A stretch of 17,956 nucleotides of DNA from Nitrospira sp. (GCA_025360665.1 JANYBU010000331.1:1-17956); one strand, 5' to 3'. Shown: positions 1 through 8,460, counted from the first letter of the stretch. Program-made: numbers and translations. Notes: generated by a model from the sequence alone, not told the origin.

Positions 1-1
1 T

Positions 2-679
2 GCCTCCAAACGTGGACTCTTCGAAGAGGCGGATGGCGGGACGATCTTCCTGGACGAGATCGCGGACACGACCGCGACGTTTCAAGCCAAGCTGCTGCGA
101 GTGCTTCAGGAGGGGGAGATCAAACGGGTCGGGGGGAACCAGCCGATTAAGATCGACGTACGGGTTATTTCAGCGACGAACAAGGATCTCGTTGATCACG
201 TCAAGACCAAAGCCTTTCGGCAAGACCTGTACTACCGGCTTGCGGTGCTGCCGTTGTCTCTTCCTCCGCTCCGTGACCGGCAGGCAGACATCCCGCTCCT
301 GGTGCAGCACTTCGTCGCGGCGTCCTGCAAGCGCCACCGACAGCCGATCCGGCAGGTGTCGCCGGACGTGATGCAGGCACTCACACAAGCCTCATGGCCT
401 GGCAATGTGCGGGAGCTGCAACATTATCTTGAACGGGCGGTCGTCACCACCACCGGTCCCGAGCTCAGTTGCAAGGATATTGTGGCGATGGGATCGGAAC
501 CGGCAGGACACGATCTCCGTACCGTTGCGCGCGAGGCCACCCGCCAGGCGGAACGTGCACGGATTCTTCAGGCACTCCAGCAAACGGGAGGCAATCGTGC
601 AAAGGCCGCCAAGCTTCTCAAGATCAGCCGGGCCAGCCTCTATAATAAGCTCCGTACCTATGGGATGCGTGACGCGTAA
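2..679 (+). CDS. Sigma54-dependent transcriptional activator (NtrC family), 3' part
   Basis: This is the C-terminal 225 residues of a bacterial enhancer-binding protein; the 5' end lies outside the window. The visible part starts inside the AAA+ ATPase: a Walker B segment (GGTIFLDEI, about residues 12-20), the RVLQEGEIKRVGG stretch, the arginine-finger region (FRQDLYYRL) and the sensor-2 motif (WPGNVREL). The last ~45 residues are a Fis-type helix-turn-helix (GGNRAKAAKLLKISRASLYN), ending at TAA 677-679. Such proteins bind upstream sites and use ATP to open sigma54-RNA polymerase promoters. The GAFTGA loop and any receiver or sensor domain are not visible, so the input signal is unknown. A strong sigma54 promoter lies 500 bp downstream, before the giant copper oxidase, which is therefore the obvious candidate target (inference). 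Confidence 0.95.
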   Translation, partial: ASKRGLFEEADGGTIFLDEIADTTATFQAKLLRVLQEGEIKRVGGNQPIKIDVRVISATNKDLVDHVKTKAFRQDLYYRLAVLPLSLPPLRDRQADIPLLVQHFVAASCKRHRQPIRQVSPDVMQALTQASWPGNVRELQHYLERAVVTTTGPELSCKDIVAMGSEPAGHDLRTVAREATRQAERARILQALQQTGGNRAKAAKLLKISRASLYNKLRTYGMRDA

Positions 680-697
680 CGCGCGAGGACCGGCTGG

Positions 698-757
698 TCT
701 CTCTTGTTGATCTGGTCTGTCTCGTTTGGTTGGTTCAACCGGATAGACCAGATCAAC
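698..757. repeat. Palindromic intergenic repeat, 9-nt period (copy 1)
   Basis: T/G-rich 9-nt units (TGTTGATCT, GGTCTGTCT, CGTTTGGTT) run into a GGTTCAACC centre and then into complementary units (GGATAGACC, AGATCAACC). The whole forms a long imperfect hairpin just after the activator gene. Its left flank (ACCGGCTGG) is shared with the copy at 13552. It could act as a terminator or mRNA-stabilising structure; no function is known from the sequence. Open reading frames across it (LVCLV-type repeats) are artefacts of the 9-nt period. Confidence 0.75.
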
Positions 758-844
758 CCTCGTCCGTCTCGCCTGTTAGTACTCCCTCAGCTGACACCTT
801 GCCTAACTCTCCAGCAGGATGCTGGAAAAAACCACCCTCTTCGT

Positions 845-930
845 TTGTGGTTTGTTTGGTTTGTCTCGTGTATTTGGTTGAACCAGACCAACTAGATGAA
901 CAAAACAAACCAGATAAACCAGCCGTTTCT
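845..930. repeat. Palindromic intergenic repeat, 9-nt period (copy 2)
   Basis: Same architecture as the element at 698: GGTTTGTTT, GGTTTGTCT, CGTGTATTT, then the GGTTGAACC centre, then AGACCAACT, AGATGAACA, AAACAAACC, AGATAAACC. Its right flank (CCAGCCGTTTCTCACGCTTC) is the near reverse complement of the left flank of the copy at 13552. The flanks therefore travel with the element and it behaves as a dispersed family rather than chance low complexity. Confidence 0.75.
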
Positions 931-994
931 CACGCTTCATTTTCTTGTTCAGGGTCCTGAGATCTGTCCGTTTCCGCCCCATCTTCCCATAACA

Positions 995-1069
995 ACTGTC
1001 CAAGATATTAGACAGTCTATCTGATTGAAATTACATCGCTTGGCATTTCAGACGGTGCATGACTGTCTA
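995..1069. promoter_or_regulatory. Candidate activator-binding sites (ACTGTC half-sites)
   Basis: Three copies of an ACTGTC core occur here: 995-1000 direct, 1009-1017 as TAGACAGTC, and 1061-1069 as its exact reverse complement GACTGTCTA. They lie about 110-190 bp upstream of the -24/-12 promoter at 1181, a normal distance for enhancer sites of a sigma54 activator. The sites are seen in the sequence; binding by the activator encoded at 2-679 is inference. Confidence 0.4.
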
Positions 1070-1180
1070 GGCTTGTGGAAATTTGACCGACGCACGCGTA
1101 TCGATTTCATGCTGTCGTCAACTGTGAATCGCGAGGACTGGCGCGTGAAAACTGGCTCATTCCTGCCGATGTCTGCATCG

Positions 1181-1196
1181 AGGCACGCAAGTTGCG
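1181..1196 (+). promoter_or_regulatory. Sigma54 (-24/-12) promoter
   Basis: AGGCACGCAAGTTGCG matches the sigma54 consensus TGGCACN5TTGC at every defined position but the first (A for T). GG is at 1182-1183 and GC at 1194-1195, with the canonical 10-nt gap. Transcription would start near 1207, leaving an untranslated leader of about 260 nt before the oxidase start codon. A sigma54 activator gene lies upstream on the same strand. Confidence 0.75.
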
Positions 1197-1331
1197 GATA
1201 CGTATCGTTGCTGGTGGAGGTCTGGGTGATTAGGACCGGCCTCCGAATGACCCTCTCCTCCGCAAGGAGGAAACCTTCACCAGCACTTAATAGAGGCCCA
1301 GGGACTTGAAACGGAAGACATCCGATGAGCT

Positions 1332-1383
1332 GTTGATCTGATGATTGGTCGGAAATTCAACAGATCAGCAGATCGACAAATTA
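1332..1383. repeat. Palindromic intergenic repeat, 8-nt period, in the oxidase leader
   Basis: Consecutive 8-nt units GTTGATCT, GATGATTG, GTCGGAAA, TTCAACAG, ATCAGCAG, ATCGACAA form two roughly complementary arms. It lies inside the predicted 5' leader of the multicopper oxidase, 80 nt before its start codon. It has the same design as the 9-nt family but a different period. A small TCCTCC/GGAGGA hairpin with a GCAA loop lies upstream near 1255-1272. Confidence 0.55.
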
Positions 1384-1464
1384 CTGAATTGGTTCACGCG
1401 CGACGAGTAGTTCGATTTCAACCATCCACCTGGTGAGGCCGGGTATAACAGGGGAGGCCGTACT

Positions 1465-4400
1465 ATGAAGGGTTATGTGTTTCAACCAACAGGGAGGCGG
1501 CGGCGTACGGGGTTGGCGCTGATGCTGCAGAGCGTCCTGCTGGCCGGCAGTCTGGTGGCAACACCATGGCTGTTTGCGGCGGGAACAGAAGAGGAATCTC
1601 ATCTAGGGCATGCCTCTCCAGTTGCGATGCCGGGTTGGACTCAGCAATTGAAGGGGCAGACGGTGGTGGAAGACGCCATCGAGGGTCGCGCCGGCAACGC
1701 AGCGAAGATGGAGATGCAGCACCATCGTCTGATGGAGAAGCTCGAACAGCAGGCGCAGAAAGATGCCAAGGCACAGCAGACGTCCGGGGCGTTCAACGAG
1801 ATGTCGATGATGCATCAGTACATGGGCCAGGATGGCAGCAGCTTCCTGCTTATGTCGGATGGGTCTAAAGGCGAGCCAGTGATGTCGTCGGGCGGGAAAT
1901 GCCCGGCCGGTGTGCCGATCAAGCAGTACGATGTCTCGATGATCAACATCGAGATCACCTTGAACCGTTGGCTCGATTTTTATCCGGGCTACATGTATGC
2001 GCTGACTCAGGACCTCGACAAGGTTCGTGGTGAGGAAGCGAAGAATAAAGAGTCTCGTGACAAGGATGGCTTCGATCCTGGAGCCGTGTCTACCGGGTTG
2101 CAGGGCGATATGATTCAGCCCTTGGTGCTCCGTGCCAACCAGGGTGACTGTTTGAAAATGACCCTTCGCAACCAGATGGAGAGCGAGGATGGCAGTTTGT
2201 TCATCAGCGCCTCCAGCATGATTGTGAGTGCGACCGGCAAACCGGCCCTGACGACGAATCCTGATTCCATCGTGGCTCCGGGCAAGGCGCAGGAATTCGA
2301 GTGGTACATCCATCCGCAGATGCAGGAAGGGGTGCGGCAGTTCCATTCCTATTGCCATGACCGTGAGTTGACCGTGATGGGTCTCTTCGGCGCCTTCATC
2401 GTCGAGCCCAAAGGTTCGAAGTACGTTAATGCGCTAGGCCTCGGTGCGGCGCCCGAGACCAAGAGCGGCTGGCAGGTGAATATCGATAACGGGTCCGGAC
2501 CGGACTTCCGTGAGTTCGTGATTTTCTACCACGAGATCGGCGACGAAGCCTTCCGTCCGTTGAATAAGAAGGGCGACTTCCTCCCGCAGCGCGATCCCCT
2601 AACCGATGCCTATCGTCCGGGTGGCCGTGCGATCAACTATCGCAGCGAGCCCTTCGGCATCGACCAGATGCATCTGCAGCACGAGTATTTTGGGTTCGAG
2701 GATGAGTCGATGGCCTACAGTGCCTACACGTTCGGCGATACCCCCACCACGATTCCGCGCGGGTATCTCGGCGATCCCGTGAAGTGGCGGTTGGTCCATG
2801 GTGGATCGGAAGTGTTCCACTCCCACCATCCGCACAGCGGAACGATTCGCTGGCAGCGCAGCCCGCGCGCCGATCAACAAGAGCATTGGTTCCTCGGTCA
2901 GGATGGGCCGGTGAAGTATCCGGTTGTCCGAACGAAGTCCGATCGCGTGGACGTGGAAGTCATCGGTCCGTCAGAAGCCTTGGACCTCGAGCCGGAATGC
3001 GGTGGCGGTGGTTGCCAGCATCTGGCCGGTGAATTTCTCTTCCATTGCCATGTCGCGCATCACTACGTGGCAGGTATGTGGGGCTACGCTAGGTTCTACA
3101 ACACGCTGCAAGTCGGCGGCGCGCACACCGACACGATGCCGGATCTGCGTGAATTGCCGGATCGGCAGGGCCGGATGAAGCTCGGCGTGTCGTCCGACAA
3201 GCTGATCGGGACGACGGTCGATTGGTTCGGTAAGACATTTAAGATTGTCGAGAAGAGTCAGAAGACCAACTGGAAGTCCGATCCCGTCATTGTGAACATC
3301 AAGGATTGGGTCGAAATGTTTATTCCGGCGCAGGGTCAGCCCGGTCACACTACCGACGAGAAGGGCCAGATCATGGCCTACGATTCAACCGTGTGGGACT
3401 GGAAGTGGGATGGCAACATTGCCAGGGGTGAGCGGGAAAGTACCGCACAGAATCCGAAGTACTCATGGGCAGCCAAGTGGGATGATAGCACCAGACCGGC
3501 CATCCTCTTTGACCCGACGACGGCCAGAATGTCCTGGCCGCTCTTCAAACCGCATTTCGGCAAGCGGGTACCGTTCTCGGCGAACCATAACGGTGCGCCC
3601 TGGCTGGAACCGATTCACCAGGACGAAAACGGTGAACGGACCTCCGAGCCGGCCAAGCCGGGCGAGCAGGGCCGATGGAGTCTCTGCCCTGACAATGCCA
3701 ATCGGAAGCATTACAACATCCACTTTGTTCGCATGCCGATTACCCTGGCGAAGGCGCAGGGGAAAGAGCCGGCCATGGTGGACAAGGACGGCTTGATCTA
3801 CGTGCTGCATGAAGAAGAACGTTTGACCAGGGCCAACGACGACCTCAAGCTGCCGGCGGTCATCCGCGCCAACGTGTATGACTGCGTGGACGTTTTGTTG
3901 ACGAGCGAGTGGGACGACGATGATTACACGAATTTCCAGTCGTCCAAGATCAACATCCATCCCCACTTTTTCCAGTTCGACACGGGGAACTCGGATGGCG
4001 TGATCTCCGGATTTGAATATGAAATGTCGGTCCGGCCGTTCACCATGTTCGGAAAGAAGACTAAGCATGGGTTGCCGGCGCCGATGGTGGCGAAGCTGAA
4101 AGATGCCGCGAAGGTTGGTGCCTCGTCGATCAAGATTCAGATGGCGCCTGGCGCCACGCCGTTCCATGTGAACACGGAAGTGATGGTTGGGATGGACTGT
4201 CTGGAGAAAGGGAACGATCCGGCGGCCTCATTGCCGCGGGACAAGAGCTGTCAGGAAGTGGCCCGTATCAAGGACATTAAGGGCGAGGTGGTGACATTCT
4301 TCAAGCCATTGAAGCAGAACCACCCGGCGGGCGATCTCGCGTCGCCGGAGTTCGTGCGTTATCGGTGGTGGGTGGATGTCGACATGGGGACCGTGTTCTG

Positions 4401-6405
4401 GCACGACCACGCGTTTGGCGCAACGACCTGGCCGCATGGCGGGTTCGGCGTGACGATCGTGGAACCGTTCGGGTCCACCTATCATGATCCGAAGAACGGG
4501 AAGCTGGTGTACAGCGGTCCCATTGCCGATATCCATAGCAACGAGCCGATCGGAGCCGGCGTCAGCGGGAGCTTCCGTGAGTTGATGGTGTCGATCCACG
4601 ACACCGTTCCGCACACGGTGAACACCATCGAGGCGGGCAATCCCCCAGGGCAGCCCATCGAAGTGGCGTTGGAAGCCGGCAAGACCGTGTCCTTCCAGAT
4701 GCCGGAAAAAATCATGGCGGCGCCGAACAAATACATCAACGGCGGGACGCATACGACCGGTAGCGGTTTCAACTTCCGCGCGGCACCGTTTGCGCAGCGT
4801 CTGTCCAACAATCCGGATACGTCAAAGCTGTTCAGCAGCGCGATCCATGGCGATCCTGGCACGCCGCTCTTGCGGGCCTATACAGGGGACACCATGGTGT
4901 TCCGTCTGTTGCACCAGCTGATGAACGAGTCCCACGTCTGGACCATTTCAGGCCATACCTTCCTCACGGAGCGGTATGCGGCAGATGCCAATCGGAAGAA
5001 CTCGATTCACATCGGGATCGCCGAACGGTATGACCTCGTCACTAAGGCCGGAGGATTCCAGGGCATGCCGGGCGACTACATCCACTTCAACGGCCGAACG
5101 TCACACTTCGCCGAAGGGGGATGGGGATTGATCCGCGTGCTCGACAAGGAAGCGGCGGATCTGAAGCCGCTGCCCAGGGGAACCAATCCTCTCGGGATTC
5201 CTGCGACGCCGAGTTCCGTCTGTCCGTCCGATGCCCCGGTGAAGAGCTTCAACGTCGTGTCGTTGGACCGTCCGTTGAAGCTCCACCCGAAGGCGCCGGA
5301 TGTGATCGAGGTGGACTTCGAGCGCAAGATCGAAATGACGGTGCCGGAAGGCAAGATCTACGCGCTTGAAGAGGAAGCGACCACGGTAGTGGGTAATGTG
5401 ATGCCGAATCCGCTCACGTTGCGTGCCAATCTGGGCGACTGCATCAAGGTCAATCTGAAAAACAAGATGAAGGCAAGCCGGGCGTCCTTCTTTGCGCCGG
5501 GCCTGGCCTTCGATCCGAAAGACAGCCTGGGCCTGAACGTCGGGAACAACCCCGGCGATCAAACGATTGCCCCCGGCGAGAGCCGCACCTACACCTTCTA
5601 TGCGCATCCTTCCAACAAGGAAACGACGTCGCTGGTGTGGGACGGTGGGAACATCGTCGTGAATCCGCGGAACGGGTTGTATGGAGCGGTGGTCATTGGT
5701 CCGAAGGGCTCCCAGTATCGGGACCCGGTGACCGGGGCCGATATCTCGCAGAAGAATTCGTGGCGTGCTGACGTCATCGTCGATGCCAGCCTGCCGGAGA
5801 ACGTCGGGAAGCGGAGCTATCGTGATGTGGCCCTCTTCTTCCAGGATGAGGACAACATCATCGGGACCGCGTTCATGCCCTACGTGCAAAACGTGGCCGG
5901 GTTGACGTCGGTCAACTATCGCGCGGAACCGTACAAGTTCCGTGAGGAACAAGGCTGCTCGCTGGGTAAGATTTTCCAGCCCTGCGTCGTGGACAAGCCC
6001 GAAGATCCGGTGACGCCTCTGATCCAGGCGCATGCCGGCGACGCGGTCCGCATCCACGTGATCGGCGCGAACAGCGAACAGAACGGGATGTTTGGGGTCG
6101 AAGGCCATGAGTGGCCGATCGAGCCCTACATGCCCGGTGCCGATATGATCAGTGTGGTGGAGTACGCCGGGTCCGAGATCCTCGATGTCTTCATCCGTGG
6201 CGGTGCGGGCGGCCCGTATCGTCAGGTGGGAGACTTCGTGTGGTCCAATGCGCGGCTGCCCTACACGCAGTCAGGGCAATGGGGCTACCTCCGTGTGTTG
6301 CCTGTCGGTGACTCACGGATCCAACCGCTGGGGACTCAGGGAATGGGTGCCAAGCGTGCGGATGTGCAGCCCGAGCCTCACGCTATTCCGACGGCGATGA
6401 AGTAG
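1465..6405 (+). CDS. Giant three-module multicopper oxidase, MofA/MnxG-like (putative Mn(II) or metal oxidase)
   Basis: An exported 1,646-residue protein. The start is supported by GGGGAGG 12 nt upstream and an RRRR-hydrophobic signal peptide (residues 11-39, AxA-like end; possibly Tat). Three homologous modules each open with a Cys-Pro (C146, C741, C1253) and a RAN-xx-DC motif (C229, C807, C1326); the first two probably each hold paired cupredoxin domains. Copper ligands are uneven. Module 1 has HSYCH (294-298), HSHHPH (452-457) and the complete type-1 motif HCHVAHHYVAGM (527-538). Module 2 has IHPHFFQFDT (H832, H834) and WHDH (H980, H982) but Phe1208 where C528 aligns. Module 3 has lost nearly all ligands. 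One type-1 and one trinuclear site are therefore plausible. The length and the IHPHFFQFDT...SDGVISGF region recall MofA (about 1,660 aa) and MnxG. The substrate is inferred; iron, copper or phenols are alternatives. It probably heads the locus continuing into the two SUMF1-type genes. Confidence 0.93.
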   Translation: MKGYVFQPTGRRRRTGLALMLQSVLLAGSLVATPWLFAAGTEEESHLGHASPVAMPGWTQQLKGQTVVEDAIEGRAGNAAKMEMQHHRLMEKLEQQAQKDAKAQQTSGAFNEMSMMHQYMGQDGSSFLLMSDGSKGEPVMSSGGKCPAGVPIKQYDVSMINIEITLNRWLDFYPGYMYALTQDLDKVRGEEAKNKESRDKDGFDPGAVSTGLQGDMIQPLVLRANQGDCLKMTLRNQMESEDGSLFISASSMIVSATGKPALTTNPDSIVAPGKAQEFEWYIHPQMQEGVRQFHSYCHDRELTVMGLFGAFIVEPKGSKYVNALGLGAAPETKSGWQVNIDNGSGPDFREFVIFYHEIGDEAFRPLNKKGDFLPQRDPLTDAYRPGGRAINYRSEPFGIDQMHLQHEYFGFEDESMAYSAYTFGDTPTTIPRGYLGDPVKWRLVHGGSEVFHSHHPHSGTIRWQRSPRADQQEHWFLGQDGPVKYPVVRTKSDRVDVEVIGPSEALDLEPECGGGGCQHLAGEFLFHCHVAHHYVAGMWGYARFYNTLQVGGAHTDTMPDLRELPDRQGRMKLGVSSDKLIGTTVDWFGKTFKIVEKSQKTNWKSDPVIVNIKDWVEMFIPAQGQPGHTTDEKGQIMAYDSTVWDWKWDGNIARGERESTAQNPKYSWAAKWDDSTRPAILFDPTTARMSWPLFKPHFGKRVPFSANHNGAPWLEPIHQDENGERTSEPAKPGEQGRWSLCPDNANRKHYNIHFVRMPITLAKAQGKEPAMVDKDGLIYVLHEEERLTRANDDLKLPAVIRANVYDCVDVLLTSEWDDDDYTNFQSSKINIHPHFFQFDTGNSDGVISGFEYEMSVRPFTMFGKKTKHGLPAPMVAKLKDAAKVGASSIKIQMAPGATPFHVNTEVMVGMDCLEKGNDPAASLPRDKSCQEVARIKDIKGEVVTFFKPLKQNHPAGDLASPEFVRYRWWVDVDMGTVFWHDHAFGATTWPHGGFGVTIVEPFGSTYHDPKNGKLVYSGPIADIHSNEPIGAGVSGSFRELMVSIHDTVPHTVNTIEAGNPPGQPIEVALEAGKTVSFQMPEKIMAAPNKYINGGTHTTGSGFNFRAAPFAQRLSNNPDTSKLFSSAIHGDPGTPLLRAYTGDTMVFRLLHQLMNESHVWTISGHTFLTERYAADANRKNSIHIGIAERYDLVTKAGGFQGMPGDYIHFNGRTSHFAEGGWGLIRVLDKEAADLKPLPRGTNPLGIPATPSSVCPSDAPVKSFNVVSLDRPLKLHPKAPDVIEVDFERKIEMTVPEGKIYALEEEATTVVGNVMPNPLTLRANLGDCIKVNLKNKMKASRASFFAPGLAFDPKDSLGLNVGNNPGDQTIAPGESRTYTFYAHPSNKETTSLVWDGGNIVVNPRNGLYGAVVIGPKGSQYRDPVTGADISQKNSWRADVIVDASLPENVGKRSYRDVALFFQDEDNIIGTAFMPYVQNVAGLTSVNYRAEPYKFREEQGCSLGKIFQPCVVDKPEDPVTPLIQAHAGDAVRIHVIGANSEQNGMFGVEGHEWPIEPYMPGADMISVVEYAGSEILDVFIRGGAGGPYRQVGDFVWSNARLPYTQSGQWGYLRVLPVGDSRIQPLGTQGMGAKRADVQPEPHAIPTAMK

Positions 6406-6430
6406 TCGACAACGGAAGAGTATCGGTCAA

Positions 6431-6472
6431 GACGGGGGAGCTGCGCGTAACGTGTGGCTCCCTCGTCTTCTT
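6431..6472 (+). terminator. Hairpin between oxidase and SUMF1 genes
   Basis: GACGGGGGAGC at 6431-6441 pairs with GGCTCCCTCGTC at 6456-6467 (with one G-U), followed by a short pyrimidine run TTCTT. It could terminate or attenuate transcription after the oxidase, reducing but not necessarily abolishing expression of the downstream genes. Confidence 0.5.
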
Positions 6473-6518
6473 AGAAGAGAGACAGGAGTCGGTAGGGAAG
6501 AGGAACGACGGATCACGA

Positions 6519-7448
6519 ATGGCACGGTACGACGACATCACGGCGCGGCGAATCGGGGTAGCCCTGGCAACGGGTCTGCTGGCGTGGGGTCTTGTGTCGA
6601 GTACCGCGGTGCATGCCGATCATTTGACTCCCAAGCACGACCCCTGGGCGCAACCCTGGGAGTTGGAACGGTTGGCGTTGCTGGATGTTCCCGAGGGCAT
6701 GGTCCCTGTGCCGGGAGGAGCGTTTTTGATGGGCAGCGATCCCAAGGTGGATCGCGCAGCCGGACCTCAGGAGCAGCCGCAGCGGCCCGTTTCCCTCGAC
6801 GCCTTCGAAATCGACCGGTATGAGGTCACCAACGTCCACTATCTCCGATTCGTGTTGGCCACAGGAACGGCCTGGCCGCCGTTTTGGATGCAGGATCCAT
6901 TTCTCGAAAAGATGGCGTCGCATCCGGTCATCGGAGTGAGTTGGGAGGATGCCACTGCCTATTGCCGGTGGGTGGGGAAGCGGCTTCCGACCGAAGCGGA
7001 ATGGGAAAAATCTGCGCGAGGGGAGGACGGGCGGCTCTTTCCCTGGGGGAACGAACCAGCCGGGTGGCTAAAAAGCAATATCGCGCATCCGGGCTCGAAG
7101 CGCGGGTTTAAGTATCCGCCCCTGGCCAACGTGAATCGGTACGACAGGGGCGTCAGTCCCTACGGCGTGTATCAGATGGCGGGCAACGTCAGTGAATGGG
7201 TGTCGGATTGGTTCGATCCCGAGTACTACCAACGCAACCTGTCGGACAATCCGACGGGGCCGGCTGCGGGCGAACTCAAAGTGTTCCGTGGTGGATCGTG
7301 GAACGAAGATCCGGAGGTTGCGCGATCCGCCGGGCGCAATGCCGGCGCGCCGGATCGGAAAAGTTATTTGACGGGATTGCGTTGTGCGAAGTCGGAAACA
7401 AGCCATCAGCTGTCAGCCGTCAGCTATCAGCTGACGAAGACCCCATAA
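6519..7448 (+). CDS. Exported SUMF1-fold protein lacking FGE cysteines (NirV-like type), copy 1
   Basis: A 309-residue protein with an N-terminal signal peptide (about 1-33, VHA end). A formylglycine-generating-enzyme fold spans about 58-291: GGAFLMGSD (66-74), GKRLPTEAEWEKSARG (153-168), GNVSEWVSDWF (222-232), FRGGSW (256-261), GLRCA (286-290). True FGE has two cysteines just after RGGSW; here the stretch is NEDPEVARSAGRN with none, so formylglycine formation is unlikely. SUMF1-fold proteins without these cysteines, such as NirV beside copper nitrite reductase, accompany exported redox enzymes, so a maturation or partner role for the upstream oxidase is plausible (inference). The last ~16 residues are encoded by a 7-nt palindromic repeat and look accreted. 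Start ATG 6519 has only a weak upstream ribosome site. Confidence 0.88.
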   Translation: MARYDDITARRIGVALATGLLAWGLVSSTAVHADHLTPKHDPWAQPWELERLALLDVPEGMVPVPGGAFLMGSDPKVDRAAGPQEQPQRPVSLDAFEIDRYEVTNVHYLRFVLATGTAWPPFWMQDPFLEKMASHPVIGVSWEDATAYCRWVGKRLPTEAEWEKSARGEDGRLFPWGNEPAGWLKSNIAHPGSKRGFKYPPLANVNRYDRGVSPYGVYQMAGNVSEWVSDWFDPEYYQRNLSDNPTGPAAGELKVFRGGSWNEDPEVARSAGRNAGAPDRKSYLTGLRCAKSETSHQLSAVSYQLTKTP

Positions 7449-7484
7449 GCTGCTGACGGCTGAATGCTGAGAGCTGCGAAAACA
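7400..7484. repeat. Palindromic repeat, 7-nt period, overlapping a gene end
   Basis: Left arm units CAGCTGT, CAGCCGT, CAGCTAT, CAGCTGA at about 7405-7433; right arm units GCTGACG, GCTGAAT, GCTGAGA, GCTG at about 7451-7477. The arms are complementary, giving a long hairpin. The left arm supplies the C-terminal codons and the stop of the first SUMF1-type gene; the right arm ends just before the ribosome site of the second. Confidence 0.7.
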
Positions 7485-7497
7485 AGGAGGCCGAATT

Positions 7498-8460
7498 ATG
7501 CATACATCGAGAGTGGAGAAATTGGTGACGGTCAATCGTGTGGTGAATTCGATCATCGCCGTGGCGGTGTCCTTGGTGGTCGCGAACGTCGCATGGGGGC
7601 TCGACATTCAGGACATTACGATGGAGTGGACTGAGGCAGGTAAAACGATCGCCGCAGAACGCGTGGCCAAGTGGAAAGCCAAGGATGACATGGTCCTCGT
7701 ACCGGCCGGTGAGTTTGTGATGGGCAGCGATAAGAAGACGGACCGGCTCGCGTATCGCGGCGAGACGCCGCAGCGGCGCGTCTATCTGGATGCCTTCGAG
7801 ATCGGCAAGTACGAAACCACGGCGCTGGAGTATCTCAAGTTCGTGCTCGCCACGAACCGCCCACCTCAACTGGATTGGCGGTATGACGGTGGAAACTTCC
7901 AGGAGCCGATGGCGCACCATCCCATCATGCACGTGTCCTGGTATGACGCCGATGCCTTCTGCAAGTGGGCAGGCAAGCGGCTGCCGACGGAAGCGGAATG
8001 GGAGAAAGCGGCGCGCGGGGTGGACGGGCGGCTCTTTCCCTGGGGCAAGGAATATGCGGGGCCGAGCAGGGCGAATTTTTGGAGAACCGGCCTTTCAGGT
8101 CCGGTGCGGGATCGTCCAGAACGGCTGTTATTGTACCCACCGATTATTTCGGTCGATAAGTATGAGAATGCCGTGAGCCCCTACGGGCTCTATCAGACGA
8201 TCGGGAACGTCTCCGAATGGGTAGCGGACTGGTACGACCAGGACTATTACAAAACGGCGCCTGATCGGAACCCCAAAGGCCCGGAGACTGGGACCCAGAA
8301 AGCCTTTCGGGGTGGTGGGTGGATGGACAGCACGACGACTATGCGAGTCGCGATGCGGAATGGAACTGATCCGAATACGAAGATCAACTGGATGGGATTC
8401 CGTTGCGCGCGGGATGCCCAGGAAACGGCAGGCACGACGGTGTCACAGCTTGTGCCGTAA
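7498..8460 (+). CDS. Exported SUMF1-fold protein lacking FGE cysteines, copy 2
   Basis: 320 residues; start supported by AAGGAGG 9 nt upstream of ATG 7498. A hydrophobic signal segment spans about 14-34, then a short linker, then the SUMF1 fold: GEFVMGSDKK (71-80), GKRLPTEAEWEKAARG, GNVSEWVADWY, FRGGGW (270-275) and a GFRCA end. As in the preceding paralogue, the segment after RGGGW (MDSTTTMRVAMRN) has no cysteines, so FGE catalysis is not expected. The two proteins share most conserved blocks and are tandem paralogues, separated only by the 7-nt palindrome. Their placement behind a giant copper oxidase suggests accessory or electron-partner roles in the periplasm (inference). Confidence 0.9.
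   Translation: MHTSRVEKLVTVNRVVNSIIAVAVSLVVANVAWGLDIQDITMEWTEAGKTIAAERVAKWKAKDDMVLVPAGEFVMGSDKKTDRLAYRGETPQRRVYLDAFEIGKYETTALEYLKFVLATNRPPQLDWRYDGGNFQEPMAHHPIMHVSWYDADAFCKWAGKRLPTEAEWEKAARGVDGRLFPWGKEYAGPSRANFWRTGLSGPVRDRPERLLLYPPIISVDKYENAVSPYGLYQTIGNVSEWVADWYDQDYYKTAPDRNPKGPETGTQKAFRGGGWMDSTTTMRVAMRNGTDPNTKINWMGFRCARDAQETAGTTVSQLVP

Noticed and set aside
704..1003. Overlapping reading frames on both strands coding LV-rich or NKPDKP-rich peptides
   Set aside because: They are translations of the 9-nt palindromic repeats; the three-residue periodicity comes from the 9-nt unit and no ribosome site is present.
1025..1309. 94-codon frame before the oxidase
   Set aside because: Composition is not protein-like, it has no ribosome site, and it overlaps the sigma54 promoter.
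5101..6108. 335-codon minus-strand frame inside the oxidase gene
   Set aside because: It is a His/Arg-rich antisense shadow of the strongly supported oxidase frame. The same applies to 1603-2358, 3463-4167 and 10896-11792.
6519..8460. Calling the SUMF1 proteins formylglycine-generating enzymes
   Set aside because: The cysteines needed for that reaction are missing in both and no sulfatase gene is nearby.
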